A DNA stretch of 20,570 nucleotides from JAENVT01 sp031412355 (GCA_031412355.1 JANOCR010000209.1:1-20570); one strand, 5' to 3'; shown: positions 14,204 through 20,570, counted from the first letter of the stretch. Notes: generated by a model not told the origin, from the letters alone. Numbers and translations: made by a program.

Positions 14204-15040
14204 ATGGCCGCACTCGCCGAACGTCTCGGTTACGACAACGAAGCCAAGCTCGTCATCATTTCGTGTGACGATCTCGGCGCCTGTCACTCCGCCAACCTCG
14301 GCGTGTACGGAGCCCTCCGCGACGGGCTTGCCACGTGCGCCTCGATCATGGTCCCGGCGCCGTGGGCGCGTGACGCCGCATTGCGCTACCTGCCGACCGA
14401 CGACATCGGCGTGCACCTCACCCTCAACTGCGAGTACGAGGCGTACCGCTTCGGTCCCATCACCCACGCACCCTCGCTGCTCAGTGGCGAAGCGGGGTTC
14501 CCGCGCCGCATCTCCGACCTCTGGGAGCATGCCGACCCCGAGGAGGTGCTACGCGAGTGCCGCGCCCAGATCGAGCGGGCCCTGGCGTGGAACATCGACG
14601 TCACCCACCTCACACCGCACCTCACGGCGATCACGCTGCGGCCCGAGTTCTTCGACGTGTACCTCGAACTCGCCGTCGAGTTCCGCCTCCCCGTACGCCT
14701 GCCCTCGACGATCACGGCGGACCAAGCCGGCTTTCCGTTCCGTCAACTGGCCCAGGACGAAGGCGTGGTCTTTCCCGACCACTTCAACCACGACTGGCGT
14801 GCCGGCAGCCGCGAACGTGTCTACGACGAGGTCCGCTCGCTGCAGCCGGGAATCACCGAGATCCACGTGCAGCCGGCGATCGACACGCTGGAGGCGCGGG
14901 CCCTCACCGAGGCGGCTCTCGGTTGGATCGACGACTACGAGTTGGTCACCAACGATCCCGTGCTCGAACAACTGCTCGCCGCGAGCGACGCCGTGTTGAT
15001 CGGCTATCGCCAACTCAGGGACGCGATGCGAGCCGGCTGA
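14204..15040 (+). CDS. ChbG/YdjC-family carbohydrate deacetylase
   Basis: A 278-residue protein of the ChbG/HpnK (YdjC) family, metal-dependent enzymes that remove acetyl groups from amino sugars such as chitooligosaccharides. IISCDDLGACHSAN gives the acidic pair D22-D23, GVHLTLNCEY gives H71, and VTHLTPHLTAI gives H135 and H139. The family usually has Asp between the last two histidines (HxDxH); here that position is Thr137, which may change metal binding or substrate. It starts 12 bases after the thermonuclease-like gene and is probably co-transcribed. Its 3' end overlaps the convergent SCP2-like gene by 26 bases. No signal peptide is present, so it acts in the cytoplasm. Confidence 0.87.
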   Translation: MAALAERLGYDNEAKLVIISCDDLGACHSANLGVYGALRDGLATCASIMVPAPWARDAALRYLPTDDIGVHLTLNCEYEAYRFGPITHAPSLLSGEAGFPRRISDLWEHADPEEVLRECRAQIERALAWNIDVTHLTPHLTAITLRPEFFDVYLELAVEFRLPVRLPSTITADQAGFPFRQLAQDEGVVFPDHFNHDWRAGSRERVYDEVRSLQPGITEIHVQPAIDTLEARALTEAALGWIDDYELVTNDPVLEQLLAASDAVLIGYRQLRDAMRAG

Positions 15041-15242
15041 TAACCGCTGTCGCGTCGCCGTTGCGCAGCACCTCGAACAAAGCCGCCGTCGAGCCCGTCG
15101 ACTTCAACTTGCCCTGCATGTAGGCCACTGTTGGATCCATCGATGCATCGGCCGCGGCGATCGTGACCACCAGATCCGCGCCGTCGGGCCCGTCGATGGC
15201 TTCGTCGTTCTTTCCGAAGGCAACTCGATACTGGATGCTCAT
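15015..15242 (-). CDS. Mini SCP2-like lipid-transfer domain protein
   Basis: A 75-residue protein, MSIQYRVAFGKNDEAIDGPDGADLV and on. The segment ADLVVTIAAADASMDPTVAYMQGKLKSTG...LFEVLRNG matches the second half of SCP2 sterol-carrier domains (the DPxxAYMxGKLKxxG region). At 75 residues it is shorter than a full SCP2 domain of about 100, so it may bind lipid only as a dimer or serve another purpose. Its ATG overlaps the mca stop in ATGA, so it is translationally coupled to a mycothiol detoxification enzyme. The link in function is not obvious. Confidence 0.8.
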   Translation of the reverse strand: MSIQYRVAFGKNDEAIDGPDGADLVVTIAAADASMDPTVAYMQGKLKSTGSTAALFEVLRNGDATAVISRLASRP

Positions 15243-16147
15243 GGCGACACCGATGCTCGGATGCCCGCGAAGAGATCAGTTTCCAACTCTCCCTCGGCAG
15301 GCGTGCCTACCAACGAGCGGGCCAGGATCCAGTCCTCCCACGGGTAGACATCGGCCAGCTCTTCATCAGACAAGCCGAACCACCACGGCTCGGCGGGGTC
15401 CACTTGAGTCGCATGGGCGCGCAACGCCTCGCTGCGAGCCCACAGGAAGTTACCGACGTCGAGCCGAGTGGTGATGCGATGATCGTGACCCGGGCGATCG
15501 AGCCAGTCCTTGTCGAACGGCGACTCGCCACGCAAGTCGATCATGGCGTCGTGGATCGCCGTCAGTCGCGCCTTCGCCCACACCGTGTAGTACAGCTTCT
15601 TCGGTTGGTACGGCTCGCCGTGCTCTGGATACCAGGCCGGGTCCCCAGCGCGTTCCCATGCCAGCACGGAGATGTCGTGCACCTTCAGATGGTCAGGATG
15701 CGGATAGCCGCTCTGATCGTCGCCATAGGTGATCAGCACATCGGCCCGTTGAGCTCGGATGATGCCGACAAGTCGCCCGACAGCCTCGTCGAGCGGCGCC
15801 TGATGGAACGATTCGGGGTGATGGTTGGGATCCGTGTCGACCATGCCGGAGTCGCGGTACCCGAGCATCACGACCTCGTCGAAGCCGATGATCTCAGCTG
15901 ATCTGGCCAGTTCATCGGGACGTAGTTCGGCGAGCCGCTGCTTTTCTTCCTCGGCGCTCAGACCGTGAAATGGCTGGCCGGGTTCCCGTAGCGCCGGGTT
16001 CTGCAGATCGCCTTCCTCCCCGCCGGTGCAGCACACCAGCACGGTGTGGACTCCCTCGGCTTTGTACATCGCCATGGTCGGCGCGCCCTTCGATGCCTCG
16101 TCATCGGGATGAGCGTGCACGGTGAGCAGACAGAGCCGTTCCTTCAC
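15239..16147 (-). CDS. mca: Mycothiol S-conjugate amidase
   Basis: A 302-residue zinc amidase of the PIG-L/LmbE family. It cuts mycothiol S-conjugates into a mercapturic acid, which is exported, and GlcN-Ins, which is recycled, so it detoxifies electrophiles and antibiotics. The GTG start gives VKERLCLLTVHAHPDDEASKGA: H13, D15 (catalytic base) and D16, with H150-PDH-153 supplying the third zinc ligand. Lys20 sits where Mca has Lys and the sister enzyme MshB has Ser, which supports mca over mshB. The CTGGEEGD segment is also Mca-like. The longer frame to 16750 overlaps the divergent lipoprotein gene and is not coding. It is the first gene of a pair with the SCP2-like gene. Confidence 0.92.
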   Translation of the reverse strand: MKERLCLLTVHAHPDDEASKGAPTMAMYKAEGVHTVLVCCTGGEEGDLQNPALREPGQPFHGLSAEEEKQRLAELRPDELARSAEIIGFDEVVMLGYRDSGMVDTDPNHHPESFHQAPLDEAVGRLVGIIRAQRADVLITYGDDQSGYPHPDHLKVHDISVLAWERAGDPAWYPEHGEPYQPKKLYYTVWAKARLTAIHDAMIDLRGESPFDKDWLDRPGHDHRITTRLDVGNFLWARSEALRAHATQVDPAEPWWFGLSDEELADVYPWEDWILARSLVGTPAEGELETDLFAGIRASVSP

Positions 16148-16155
16148 GGACGTGA

Positions 16156-16161
16156 ACGCTA
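16156..16161 (-). promoter_or_regulatory. -10 box, leaderless start of mca
   Basis: TAGCGT on the minus strand, 8 bases before the GTG at 16147. It supports this GTG as the start. Confidence 0.45.
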
Positions 16162-16179
16162 TCGAGAGCAGCCGCCGCG

Positions 16180-16185
16180 TAGGCT
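16180..16185 (+). promoter_or_regulatory. -10 box, leaderless start of PEBP lipoprotein
   Basis: TAGGCT lies 8 bases before the GTG at 16194, within the 46-base divergent spacer shared with mca. Confidence 0.45.
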
Positions 16186-16193
16186 CCACCGTC

Positions 16194-16886
16194 GTGCGAC
16201 GCCTCCTGGCCATCCCCCTGTGCCTGGTTGTGCTAACCGCGTTGGCCAGCGGTTGTCGCAACGACGGGCGCGAGATGCGCCCGGCGCTCCCTAGCCAGGA
16301 CGGCAGCGTCAGCACGACCGCACCGCCGACCACACCCGAGATCGAGGACGACTTCTTCGAGACGGTCGCAACCAATCCGGCCCTGCCCGGCGGCCCCATC
16401 GAGCCGACCACCACCGGCACAGGTCCTGTGACCCTTGCCCCATTGGTGCCGATCCTCACCGTGACGGCCCCCTGGCGCGACGGCGGCCCCGTCGACGCCA
16501 GGTACACGTGCGAGGGCGAGAACATGGCTCCGGCCTTGAGCTGGACGGACGCACCGGAAGGCACACAAGAGATCGCCATCACCTTGATCGACCAGGACTT
16601 CGCCTTCGACCACTGGACGTTGGCCGGGATCGCACCCGACGTCACGTCGCTGGCCGAGAACACCATCCCCACGGGTGCCGCTGCGGCACTGAACGGCTCG
16701 GGGACCACTGGGTACACCGGCCCGTGCCCGCCGGAAGGGGTGACGCACACCTATCGCATCACCGTGCACTACCTGGATCGGGCGTTGCTGCTGACCGGTG
16801 GTGGCCCCGCCGCCGACATGCGTTCGGCAATCGACGAATCAACCCTTGCGACTGCTCAAGTCACCGGCACGTTCACTGGCACTTGA
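16194..16886 (+). CDS. YbhB/YbcL-type PEBP lipoprotein
   Basis: A 230-residue lipoprotein. The GTG start gives VRRLLAIPLCLVVLTALASGC with lipobox ASGC (Cys21). A low-complexity Thr/Pro linker (about 35-90) leads to a phosphatidylethanolamine-binding-like domain with WRDGGPVDARYTCEGENMAPALSW, IDQDFAFDHWTLAGI and GYTGPCPPEGVTHTYRI, all typical of the bacterial Raf-kinase-inhibitor-like family. It is probably anchored on the outer face of the membrane; ligand unknown. An earlier ATG at 16122 would hide the signal peptide and overlap the divergent mca, so it is rejected. Its TGA overlaps the -35 box of the next gene. Confidence 0.9.
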   Translation: MRRLLAIPLCLVVLTALASGCRNDGREMRPALPSQDGSVSTTAPPTTPEIEDDFFETVATNPALPGGPIEPTTTGTGPVTLAPLVPILTVTAPWRDGGPVDARYTCEGENMAPALSWTDAPEGTQEIAITLIDQDFAFDHWTLAGIAPDVTSLAENTIPTGAAAALNGSGTTGYTGPCPPEGVTHTYRITVHYLDRALLLTGGGPAADMRSAIDESTLATAQVTGTFTGT

Positions 16887-16910
16887 CATCTGAGCAACAT
16901 ACTGTAACGT
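16883..16910 (+). promoter_or_regulatory. Sigma-70-type promoter of the ArsR-SRPBCC operon
   Basis: TTGACA (16883-16888), a 16-base spacer and TAACGT (16905-16910). The box ends 8 bases before the ATG, so transcription should begin at or next to the start codon. This is the only perfect TTGACA-plus-box pair noticed in the window. Confidence 0.7.
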
Positions 16911-16927
16911 ACAACCATATGGTTGTA
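16910..16927 (+). promoter_or_regulatory. Palindromic ArsR operator over the start codon
   Basis: TACAACCATATGGTTGTA is a perfect 18-bp palindrome. It begins at the last base of the -10 box and its centre lies at the ATG, so a bound repressor would cover the transcription and translation start. This is expected for autoregulation by the ArsR protein that follows. Confidence 0.75.
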
Positions 16928-17260
16928 GATGAGGAGCGAACGGACCTCCTGTTGCACGCGCTTTCCGATGCGACACGGCGCGACATCGTGCGTCTGGTGC
17001 TGCAAGACGAGCACTCCGTCTCCGACCTGGCTCGGCGATATCCGATGAGTTTCGCCGCCGTGCAGAAGCACGTCGCGATCCTCGAGCGAGCCGACCTCAT
17101 CACCAAACACCAGCGAGGCCGCGAGCGGATCGTTCAGGGATGCATCGACACCGTGCGCGATGTCAACAGCCTGCTCGACGAGTTCGAGGTCTGCTGGCGC
17201 GACCGAATGCAGCGATTCGGCGAGGTGCTCGCCGAACCAAACGAAGGAGAACAGCGATGA
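16919..17260 (+). CDS. ArsR-family winged-helix transcriptional regulator
   Basis: A 113-residue dimeric DNA-binding repressor starting MVVDEERTDLLLHALSDATRR. The winged helix spans about 12-85 with the recognition helix in HSVSDLARRYPMSFAAVQKHVAILERADL, then a wing (KHQRGRER) and a C-terminal dimer helix. There is no metal-binding Cys motif (no CxC), so it is not a classic metal sensor. ArsR proteins of this sort pair with AHSA1-like SRPBCC proteins, and here the next gene overlaps in ATGA. The mRNA looks leaderless and the operator covers its start, so the operon should be self-repressed. The signal that releases it is unknown. Confidence 0.92.
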   Translation: MVVDEERTDLLLHALSDATRRDIVRLVLQDEHSVSDLARRYPMSFAAVQKHVAILERADLITKHQRGRERIVQGCIDTVRDVNSLLDEFEVCWRDRMQRFGEVLAEPNEGEQR

Positions 17261-17748
17261 CCGTTACCGAAGTCCGCAAGGACCCGACCGCCCTCAGCAT
17301 GACCGTCATTAGCGAGTGGGATTCCCCGATCACCCGCGTCTGGCAACTCTGGGCCGACCCTCGCAAGCTCGAGCGCTGGTGGGGCCCGCCCACCTATCCT
17401 GCGACCGTCATGGAACACGACCTGCGCCCGGGTGGGAAGGTCAGCTACTTCATGACCAGCCCCGAAGGCGAGCAGTACCACGGATGGTGGAAGATCGTCG
17501 CCGTGGACGAGCCAAACCGCCTCGACTTCGAAGACGGCTTCGCCGACACCGACGGCAACCCCAACAACTCGATGCCGACGACGCAGTCCACCGTCACCTT
17601 CGACGAACTGCCGAGTGGCGCAACACGCATGCTCATCGAAACCCGGTTCCCCTCGCGCCAGGCGATGGATCAACTCGTCGAGATGGGAATGGAGGAGGGC
17701 CTCACCGCCGCCATGGGCCAGATCGACGCCATCCTCGCTAGCGGCTGA
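17257..17748 (+). CDS. SRPBCC (AHSA1-like) domain protein
   Basis: A 163-residue START-like fold protein of the activator-of-Hsp90-ATPase homology 1 type. Typical features are ITRVWQLWADPRKLERWWGPPTYP near the N-terminus, then GGKVSYFMTSPEGEQYHGWWKIVAVDEPNRLDFEDGF. The fold has a hydrophobic cavity that binds small lipophilic ligands. It overlaps the ArsR stop in ATGA and has a strong GAAGGAG site 7 bases before the ATG, so it is both coupled and independently initiated. It may bind or alter the ligand sensed by the pair; this is an inference from the recurrent pairing. Confidence 0.91.
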   Translation: MTVTEVRKDPTALSMTVISEWDSPITRVWQLWADPRKLERWWGPPTYPATVMEHDLRPGGKVSYFMTSPEGEQYHGWWKIVAVDEPNRLDFEDGFADTDGNPNNSMPTTQSTVTFDELPSGATRMLIETRFPSRQAMDQLVEMGMEEGLTAAMGQIDAILASG

Positions 17749-17766
17749 CTCATTCCCCCGCCCAAT

Positions 17767-17813
17767 GCGTTTGTGAGCTCCGGCCCCGTAACGGGGCGTG
17801 AGTCACCAAACGC
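17767..17813. repeat. Palindromic REP-like element, copy 1
   Basis: A 47-base element bounded by GCGTTTG and CAAACGC (8 bp with the flanking T/A), with an inner perfect hairpin GCCCCG-TAA-CGGGGC. It matches copy 2 at 41 of 47 positions. It sits between convergent genes and may also act as a two-way terminator. Confidence 0.75.
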
Positions 17814-17828
17814 AGCACCGACCAAGCA

Positions 17829-17875
17829 GCGTTTGTGAGCTGCGGCCCCGTATCGGGGCGCCAGTCGTCAAACGC
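17829..17875. repeat. Palindromic REP-like element, copy 2
   Basis: Same orientation as copy 1, 15 bases further on. The ends GCGTTTG/CAAACGC and the inner stem GCCCCG-TAT-CGGGGC are kept; the differences lie in the loop and between the stems. Its right end recurs at 8453-8467. Confidence 0.75.
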
Positions 17876-17890
17876 CGTGGTCATGCTCGC

Positions 17891-19219
17891 TTACGAGCTG
17901 ATGGCCAGTTCGTCGAGGTAGCCGGCGTACTTCTCGAGGGCGGCTGCGCGTCGGGTGGGGATGTGCTCGAACGGCGGATCCGAGGCGCGGTACCCCTTCA
18001 GGACCTGGCGCGCCACGGTGACTTTGTGCACTTCGTCGGGACCGTCGTAGATCCGCGCGGCTCGCGCGGCGCGGTACATCGCCTCGAGCGGAAGGTCGGT
18101 CGTGTAGCCCAGCGAGCCGTGGATCTGGATCGCCCGATCGATCACGTTGTACATGACCTTGGCTCCCCAGAACTTGATCACGCCGATCTCGACCCGAGCA
18201 TCGCTGTAATGCTTGCCCGCCGCATGCAACTGGTCCATCTTCCACGCGGCCTGCAGAGTCAGCAATCGGGCCGCTTGCATCTCGGCGTAGCTCTCGGCGA
18301 TCCAGTCCTGAACCATCTGCTTTTCGGCCAGGATCGAGCCGTGCGTGTAACGGGTGAGGGCTCGCTCGCACAGCATGTCGAACGCGCGCCGGCTCTGCCC
18401 GAGCCAACGCATCGCGTGATGAATGCGACCGGGACCCAGGCGCTTCTGCGCCAAGGCGAAGCCTTGCCCGATTCCATCTTCACCGCCGACGAGGTTCTCG
18501 AACGGAACGCGGACATCGTTGTAGAGGATCTCGGCATGCCCGCCCGGTTCGCCGGTGCGGTGGTCGGGCTCACCCATCGTCGGCACATCGCGGAGGATGT
18601 TCACGCCCGGTGTGTTGGTCGGCACGATGATCATTGAATAGTTTTTGTACGGCTTCTCGTAGTCACCGGTCTTGACCATCACGATCAAGAAGTCGCTGAT
18701 CGATGCATTCGACGAGAACCACTTGTGACCATTGATCACCCATTCGCCACCATCGCGAACTGCCGATGTCTTCAGCAACGTGGGGTCTGCACCCGCACCG
18801 GGCTCGGTCATCGAGAAGCTGCTGCGCAGCTTGCCATCGAGCAGAGGTTGCATCCACTGCTCGCGTTGGGCGTCGGTGCCGCCGACCGCGATCAGTTCGG
18901 CGTTGCCGCTGTCGGGAGCATTGTTGCCGAACACACTCGGCGCATATTGACACTGCCCCAGCACCTCGTGCATCAGGCCGAGCTTCACCTGTCCGAATCC
19001 TTGGCCACCCATGTCGGGTGGCAGGTGCGCCGCCCACAAACCCTGCCGACGGACCTCGTCCTTCAGCGGGTCGGTGATCTGCCTGAACACAGCGCGGCCC
19101 TCGGCACTTCGCCAACGATCGGCCAAGGTCTCGAGGGGGATGATCTCGTCGCGAACGAACTGACGCATCCACTGCAACTTGGCCTCGAACTCGGGCTCGG
19201 TCTCGAAGTCCCACGCCAT
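17891..19219 (-). CDS. Acyl-CoA dehydrogenase, ACAD10/11-like
   Basis: A 442-residue FAD enzyme that oxidises acyl-CoA to the 2,3-enoyl form and passes electrons to ETF. The N-terminal helical domain is followed by SFSMTEPGAGADPT (134-147) and WVINGHKWFSS (160-170), which contact FAD and substrate. The C-terminal helical domain ends with RIYDGPDEVH, in which Asp392 stands where medium-chain enzymes have the catalytic Glu (YEGT). This version is typical of the ACAD10/11-like branch, some members of which act on unusual acyl chains such as 4-hydroxy acids. The ATG follows GAGAGGGG, a Shine-Dalgarno site with a 6-base spacer. It diverges from the CPBP-like gene. Confidence 0.94.
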   Translation of the reverse strand: MAWDFETEPEFEAKLQWMRQFVRDEIIPLETLADRWRSAEGRAVFRQITDPLKDEVRRQGLWAAHLPPDMGGQGFGQVKLGLMHEVLGQCQYAPSVFGNNAPDSGNAELIAVGGTDAQREQWMQPLLDGKLRSSFSMTEPGAGADPTLLKTSAVRDGGEWVINGHKWFSSNASISDFLIVMVKTGDYEKPYKNYSMIIVPTNTPGVNILRDVPTMGEPDHRTGEPGGHAEILYNDVRVPFENLVGGEDGIGQGFALAQKRLGPGRIHHAMRWLGQSRRAFDMLCERALTRYTHGSILAEKQMVQDWIAESYAEMQAARLLTLQAAWKMDQLHAAGKHYSDARVEIGVIKFWGAKVMYNVIDRAIQIHGSLGYTTDLPLEAMYRAARAARIYDGPDEVHKVTVARQVLKGYRASDPPFEHIPTRRAAALEKYAGYLDELAISS

Positions 19220-19272
19220 CGCAAACCCCTCTCATCAGGCCTATCAGCGAGCAGCCTTTGAAGGCCCGACCG

Positions 19273-19278
19273 TACACT
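19273..19278 (+). promoter_or_regulatory. -10 box, leaderless start of CPBP-like gene
   Basis: TACACT lies 6 bases before the GTG at 19285. It argues for this GTG rather than the in-frame upstream start at 19258, which would lie upstream of the box. Confidence 0.5.
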
Positions 19279-19284
19279 GGGTTC

Positions 19285-19932
19285 GTGAACGACCGGCTGT
19301 CGAACGTGCTCAGCGTCGTTGTTCTTGCGGTCATCGGCGTCCGTCTCGTGCAAGCCGTCAAACTCTCGCGTTCGAACCAGGGTCGCTCGTTGAGCCGGCA
19401 GGTCTGGACGCGGATCCGTTGGCGGCACGTGTGGCCGGTGCCGTTCGTCCTTGCCGGCGTGTTGCTCGCGGCCCTTCCACTCCTGATGGTCCCGGTGCTG
19501 CGCTGGGGTTGGTGGTCGGCAATCGGCGGCGATGGCAATCCGGTGTTCGGCTCTTCCAGTACCACAGTCGGCACGGTGTGGGCCTGGCTGATCCCGGTGG
19601 TGTTCATGGCATTGGTGGTCGTGGCGTTGCCCTTGTTCGCACATGCCGAGGAGCGGATGTTCCGCGCTGGGGCGCAACGGTGGAGCACCCGACGCCGGGT
19701 GCTCAAGGTCGTCCAGTTCGGATTGATCCACGCCTTGATCGGTATCCCGATCGGTGTCGCGTTGGCGCTGTCCGTGGGCGGCTGGTACTTCATGTCGGTC
19801 TATCTCCGGTCCTATGCGTTGACCGGCAGCGCCGGGGAAGCCACCCTCGAATCGACTCGGGCCCACACTGCCTACAACGCACTGATCATCGTCATCGTGG
19901 CGATTGCCGTGGCGGTCGACGCCGTCACCTGA
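19285..19932 (+). CDS. CPBP-like membrane protein, putative intramembrane protease
   Basis: A 215-residue membrane protein with about five or six hydrophobic segments (near 7-23, 51-72, 98-117, 144-172, 196-214). It carries the three motifs of CPBP/CAAX-type glutamic proteases in the right order: EExxxR as E122-E-RMF-R127, FxxxH as F145-GLI-H149, and HxxxN as H194-TAY-N198. The motifs sit in or next to hydrophobic segments as expected. Overall similarity to well-known members could not be tested, and the first motif lies at a membrane edge. Substrate unknown. The GTG start gives VNDRLSNVLSVV. It is followed 28 bases later by a rhomboid gene with its own -10 box. Confidence 0.7.
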   Translation: MNDRLSNVLSVVVLAVIGVRLVQAVKLSRSNQGRSLSRQVWTRIRWRHVWPVPFVLAGVLLAALPLLMVPVLRWGWWSAIGGDGNPVFGSSSTTVGTVWAWLIPVVFMALVVVALPLFAHAEERMFRAGAQRWSTRRRVLKVVQFGLIHALIGIPIGVALALSVGGWYFMSVYLRSYALTGSAGEATLESTRAHTAYNALIIVIVAIAVAVDAVT

Positions 19933-19946
19933 CCGCAGCCCGTCGA

Positions 19947-19952
19947 TAGTGT
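19947..19952 (+). promoter_or_regulatory. -10 box, leaderless start of rhomboid gene
   Basis: TAGTGT lies 8 bases before the ATG at 19961, just after the CPBP-like stop. The rhomboid gene therefore seems to have its own promoter. Confidence 0.5.
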
Positions 19953-19960
19953 GACCGCCA

Positions 19961-20570
19961 ATGTCTCTCCCCCCGCCACCGACGATTGCTCGCTGCTACC
20001 GCCATCCCGACCGCGAGACCGGGCGGAGTTGCACTCGGTGCGGAAAGCCCGCATGTGGCGATTGCCTGGTGCAGGTCTCGATCGGTTCGCACTGTCTCGA
20101 CTGCGTCAAAGCGGCGCGACCCGATGTGAAGACTCGTGCCAAGTTCTGGAATGCGCGCCAGCCGACCCTCGTCACCTACGCCCTCATCGGCATAAACATC
20201 GCCGTGTACATGTGGACCGCCACCTCCAGACAGCACGAGTTCGATCTGGCTGTGAGGAAGTCGTTCCTCGAGGATGGCGAGTACTACCGGCTGATGACAT
20301 CAGGCTTCTTGCACTTCAGCGTGTTTCACATCGGCATGAACATGCTGCTGTTGTTCCAACTCGGCCAACTCCTCGAGCCGGCCATCGGGCGCGTGCGCTT
20401 CGCGCTGCTGTACTTCGCCAGCCTGCTCGCGGGTTCGTTCGGCGCAGTCCTGTTGCAGCCCGACGGCTTCACCGGAGGCGCCTCCGGCGCCGTCTTCGGG
20501 TTGATGGCGGCTGCGGCAATCGGGCTCCACCGGCGCGGCGTCAACGTCTTCCAAACCGGGATCGGCACGG
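19961..20570 (+). CDS. Rhomboid family intramembrane serine protease with N-terminal zinc finger (3'-truncated by window)
   Basis: The first 203 residues of a rhomboid protease, open to the window edge. Residues 12-48 form a B-box-like zinc finger (C12, H15, C24, C27, C32, C35, H44, C45, C48), on the cytoplasmic side by the usual topology. The membrane domain begins near 68. It has EYYRLMTSGFLHFSVFHIGMNM, with H123 and N127 matching the oxyanion-side HxxxN, and GGASGAVFG with the catalytic Ser175 in GxSG. The catalytic His should lie beyond the window. Rhomboids cut transmembrane segments of client proteins; the client here is unknown. The zinc-finger plus rhomboid layout is common in actinobacteria. 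Confidence 0.9.
   Translation, partial: MSLPPPPTIARCYRHPDRETGRSCTRCGKPACGDCLVQVSIGSHCLDCVKAARPDVKTRAKFWNARQPTLVTYALIGINIAVYMWTATSRQHEFDLAVRKSFLEDGEYYRLMTSGFLHFSVFHIGMNMLLLFQLGQLLEPAIGRVRFALLYFASLLAGSFGAVLLQPDGFTGGASGAVFGLMAAAAIGLHRRGVNVFQTGIGT

Noticed and set aside
16919..17748. Toxin-antitoxin pair
   Set aside because: The two proteins are clearly an ArsR regulator and an AHSA1-like SRPBCC protein, a known regulator-partner arrangement.
17767..17875. CRISPR array
   Set aside because: There are only two imperfect palindromic copies with a 15-base gap, and no cas genes.

Overview
The window looks like chromosomal DNA of a high-GC actinobacterium. Mycothiol-linked enzymes (a mycothiol S-conjugate amidase and a DinB-fold mycothiol-dependent isomerase-type protein) and a wax ester synthase/diacylglycerol acyltransferase point to Actinomycetota. 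The overall style, including lipid genes and many leaderless genes, would suit the class Acidimicrobiia, but that placement is an inference. No tRNA, rRNA, CRISPR array, transposase or phage gene was seen.

Left block (1-6918): the 3' part of an ABC exporter (+) faces a minus-strand operon of nucleotidyltransferase (PF14907 type), GT4 glycosyltransferase (4-nt GTGA overlap) and B12-type radical SAM protein. A second GT4 glycosyltransferase diverges from that operon and converges on an HPr-kinase-like protein. Exporter, HprK-like kinase and PF14907 nucleotidyltransferase together recall the tailoring genes of phosphorylated and glycosylated lasso-type RiPP clusters. No precursor, PqqD-like protein, protease or cyclase lies in the window, so the core, if it exists, would be left of base 1. 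This is the most promising candidate for something undescribed.

Middle block (6967-15242): WS/DGAT, then a gene-poor stretch of about 330 bases with hairpins and a piece of a dispersed repeat, a 53-residue protein with a strong Shine-Dalgarno site, an SDR oxidoreductase with a 101-residue partner, a mycothiol-dependent (MDMPI/DinB) protein, an S9 peptidase with its full catalytic triad, a NudC-type NADH pyrophosphatase, a thermonuclease-like lipoprotein and a ChbG/YdjC-family deacetylase.

Right block (15015-20570): mca coupled to a mini SCP2 protein, a PEBP (YbhB-like) lipoprotein, an autoregulated ArsR-SRPBCC pair whose 18-bp palindromic operator covers the start codon, two 47-bp palindromic repeats, an ACAD10/11-like acyl-CoA dehydrogenase, a CPBP-like putative intramembrane protease, and a rhomboid protease with an N-terminal zinc finger that runs off the window.

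A theme across the window is expression signals. At ten genes a TANNNT box lies 6-8 bases before the chosen start codon with no Shine-Dalgarno sequence, which indicates leaderless mRNAs. Operon-internal genes instead use 4-nt start/stop overlaps, and two convergent gene pairs share a palindromic stop (CTAG, TTAA).
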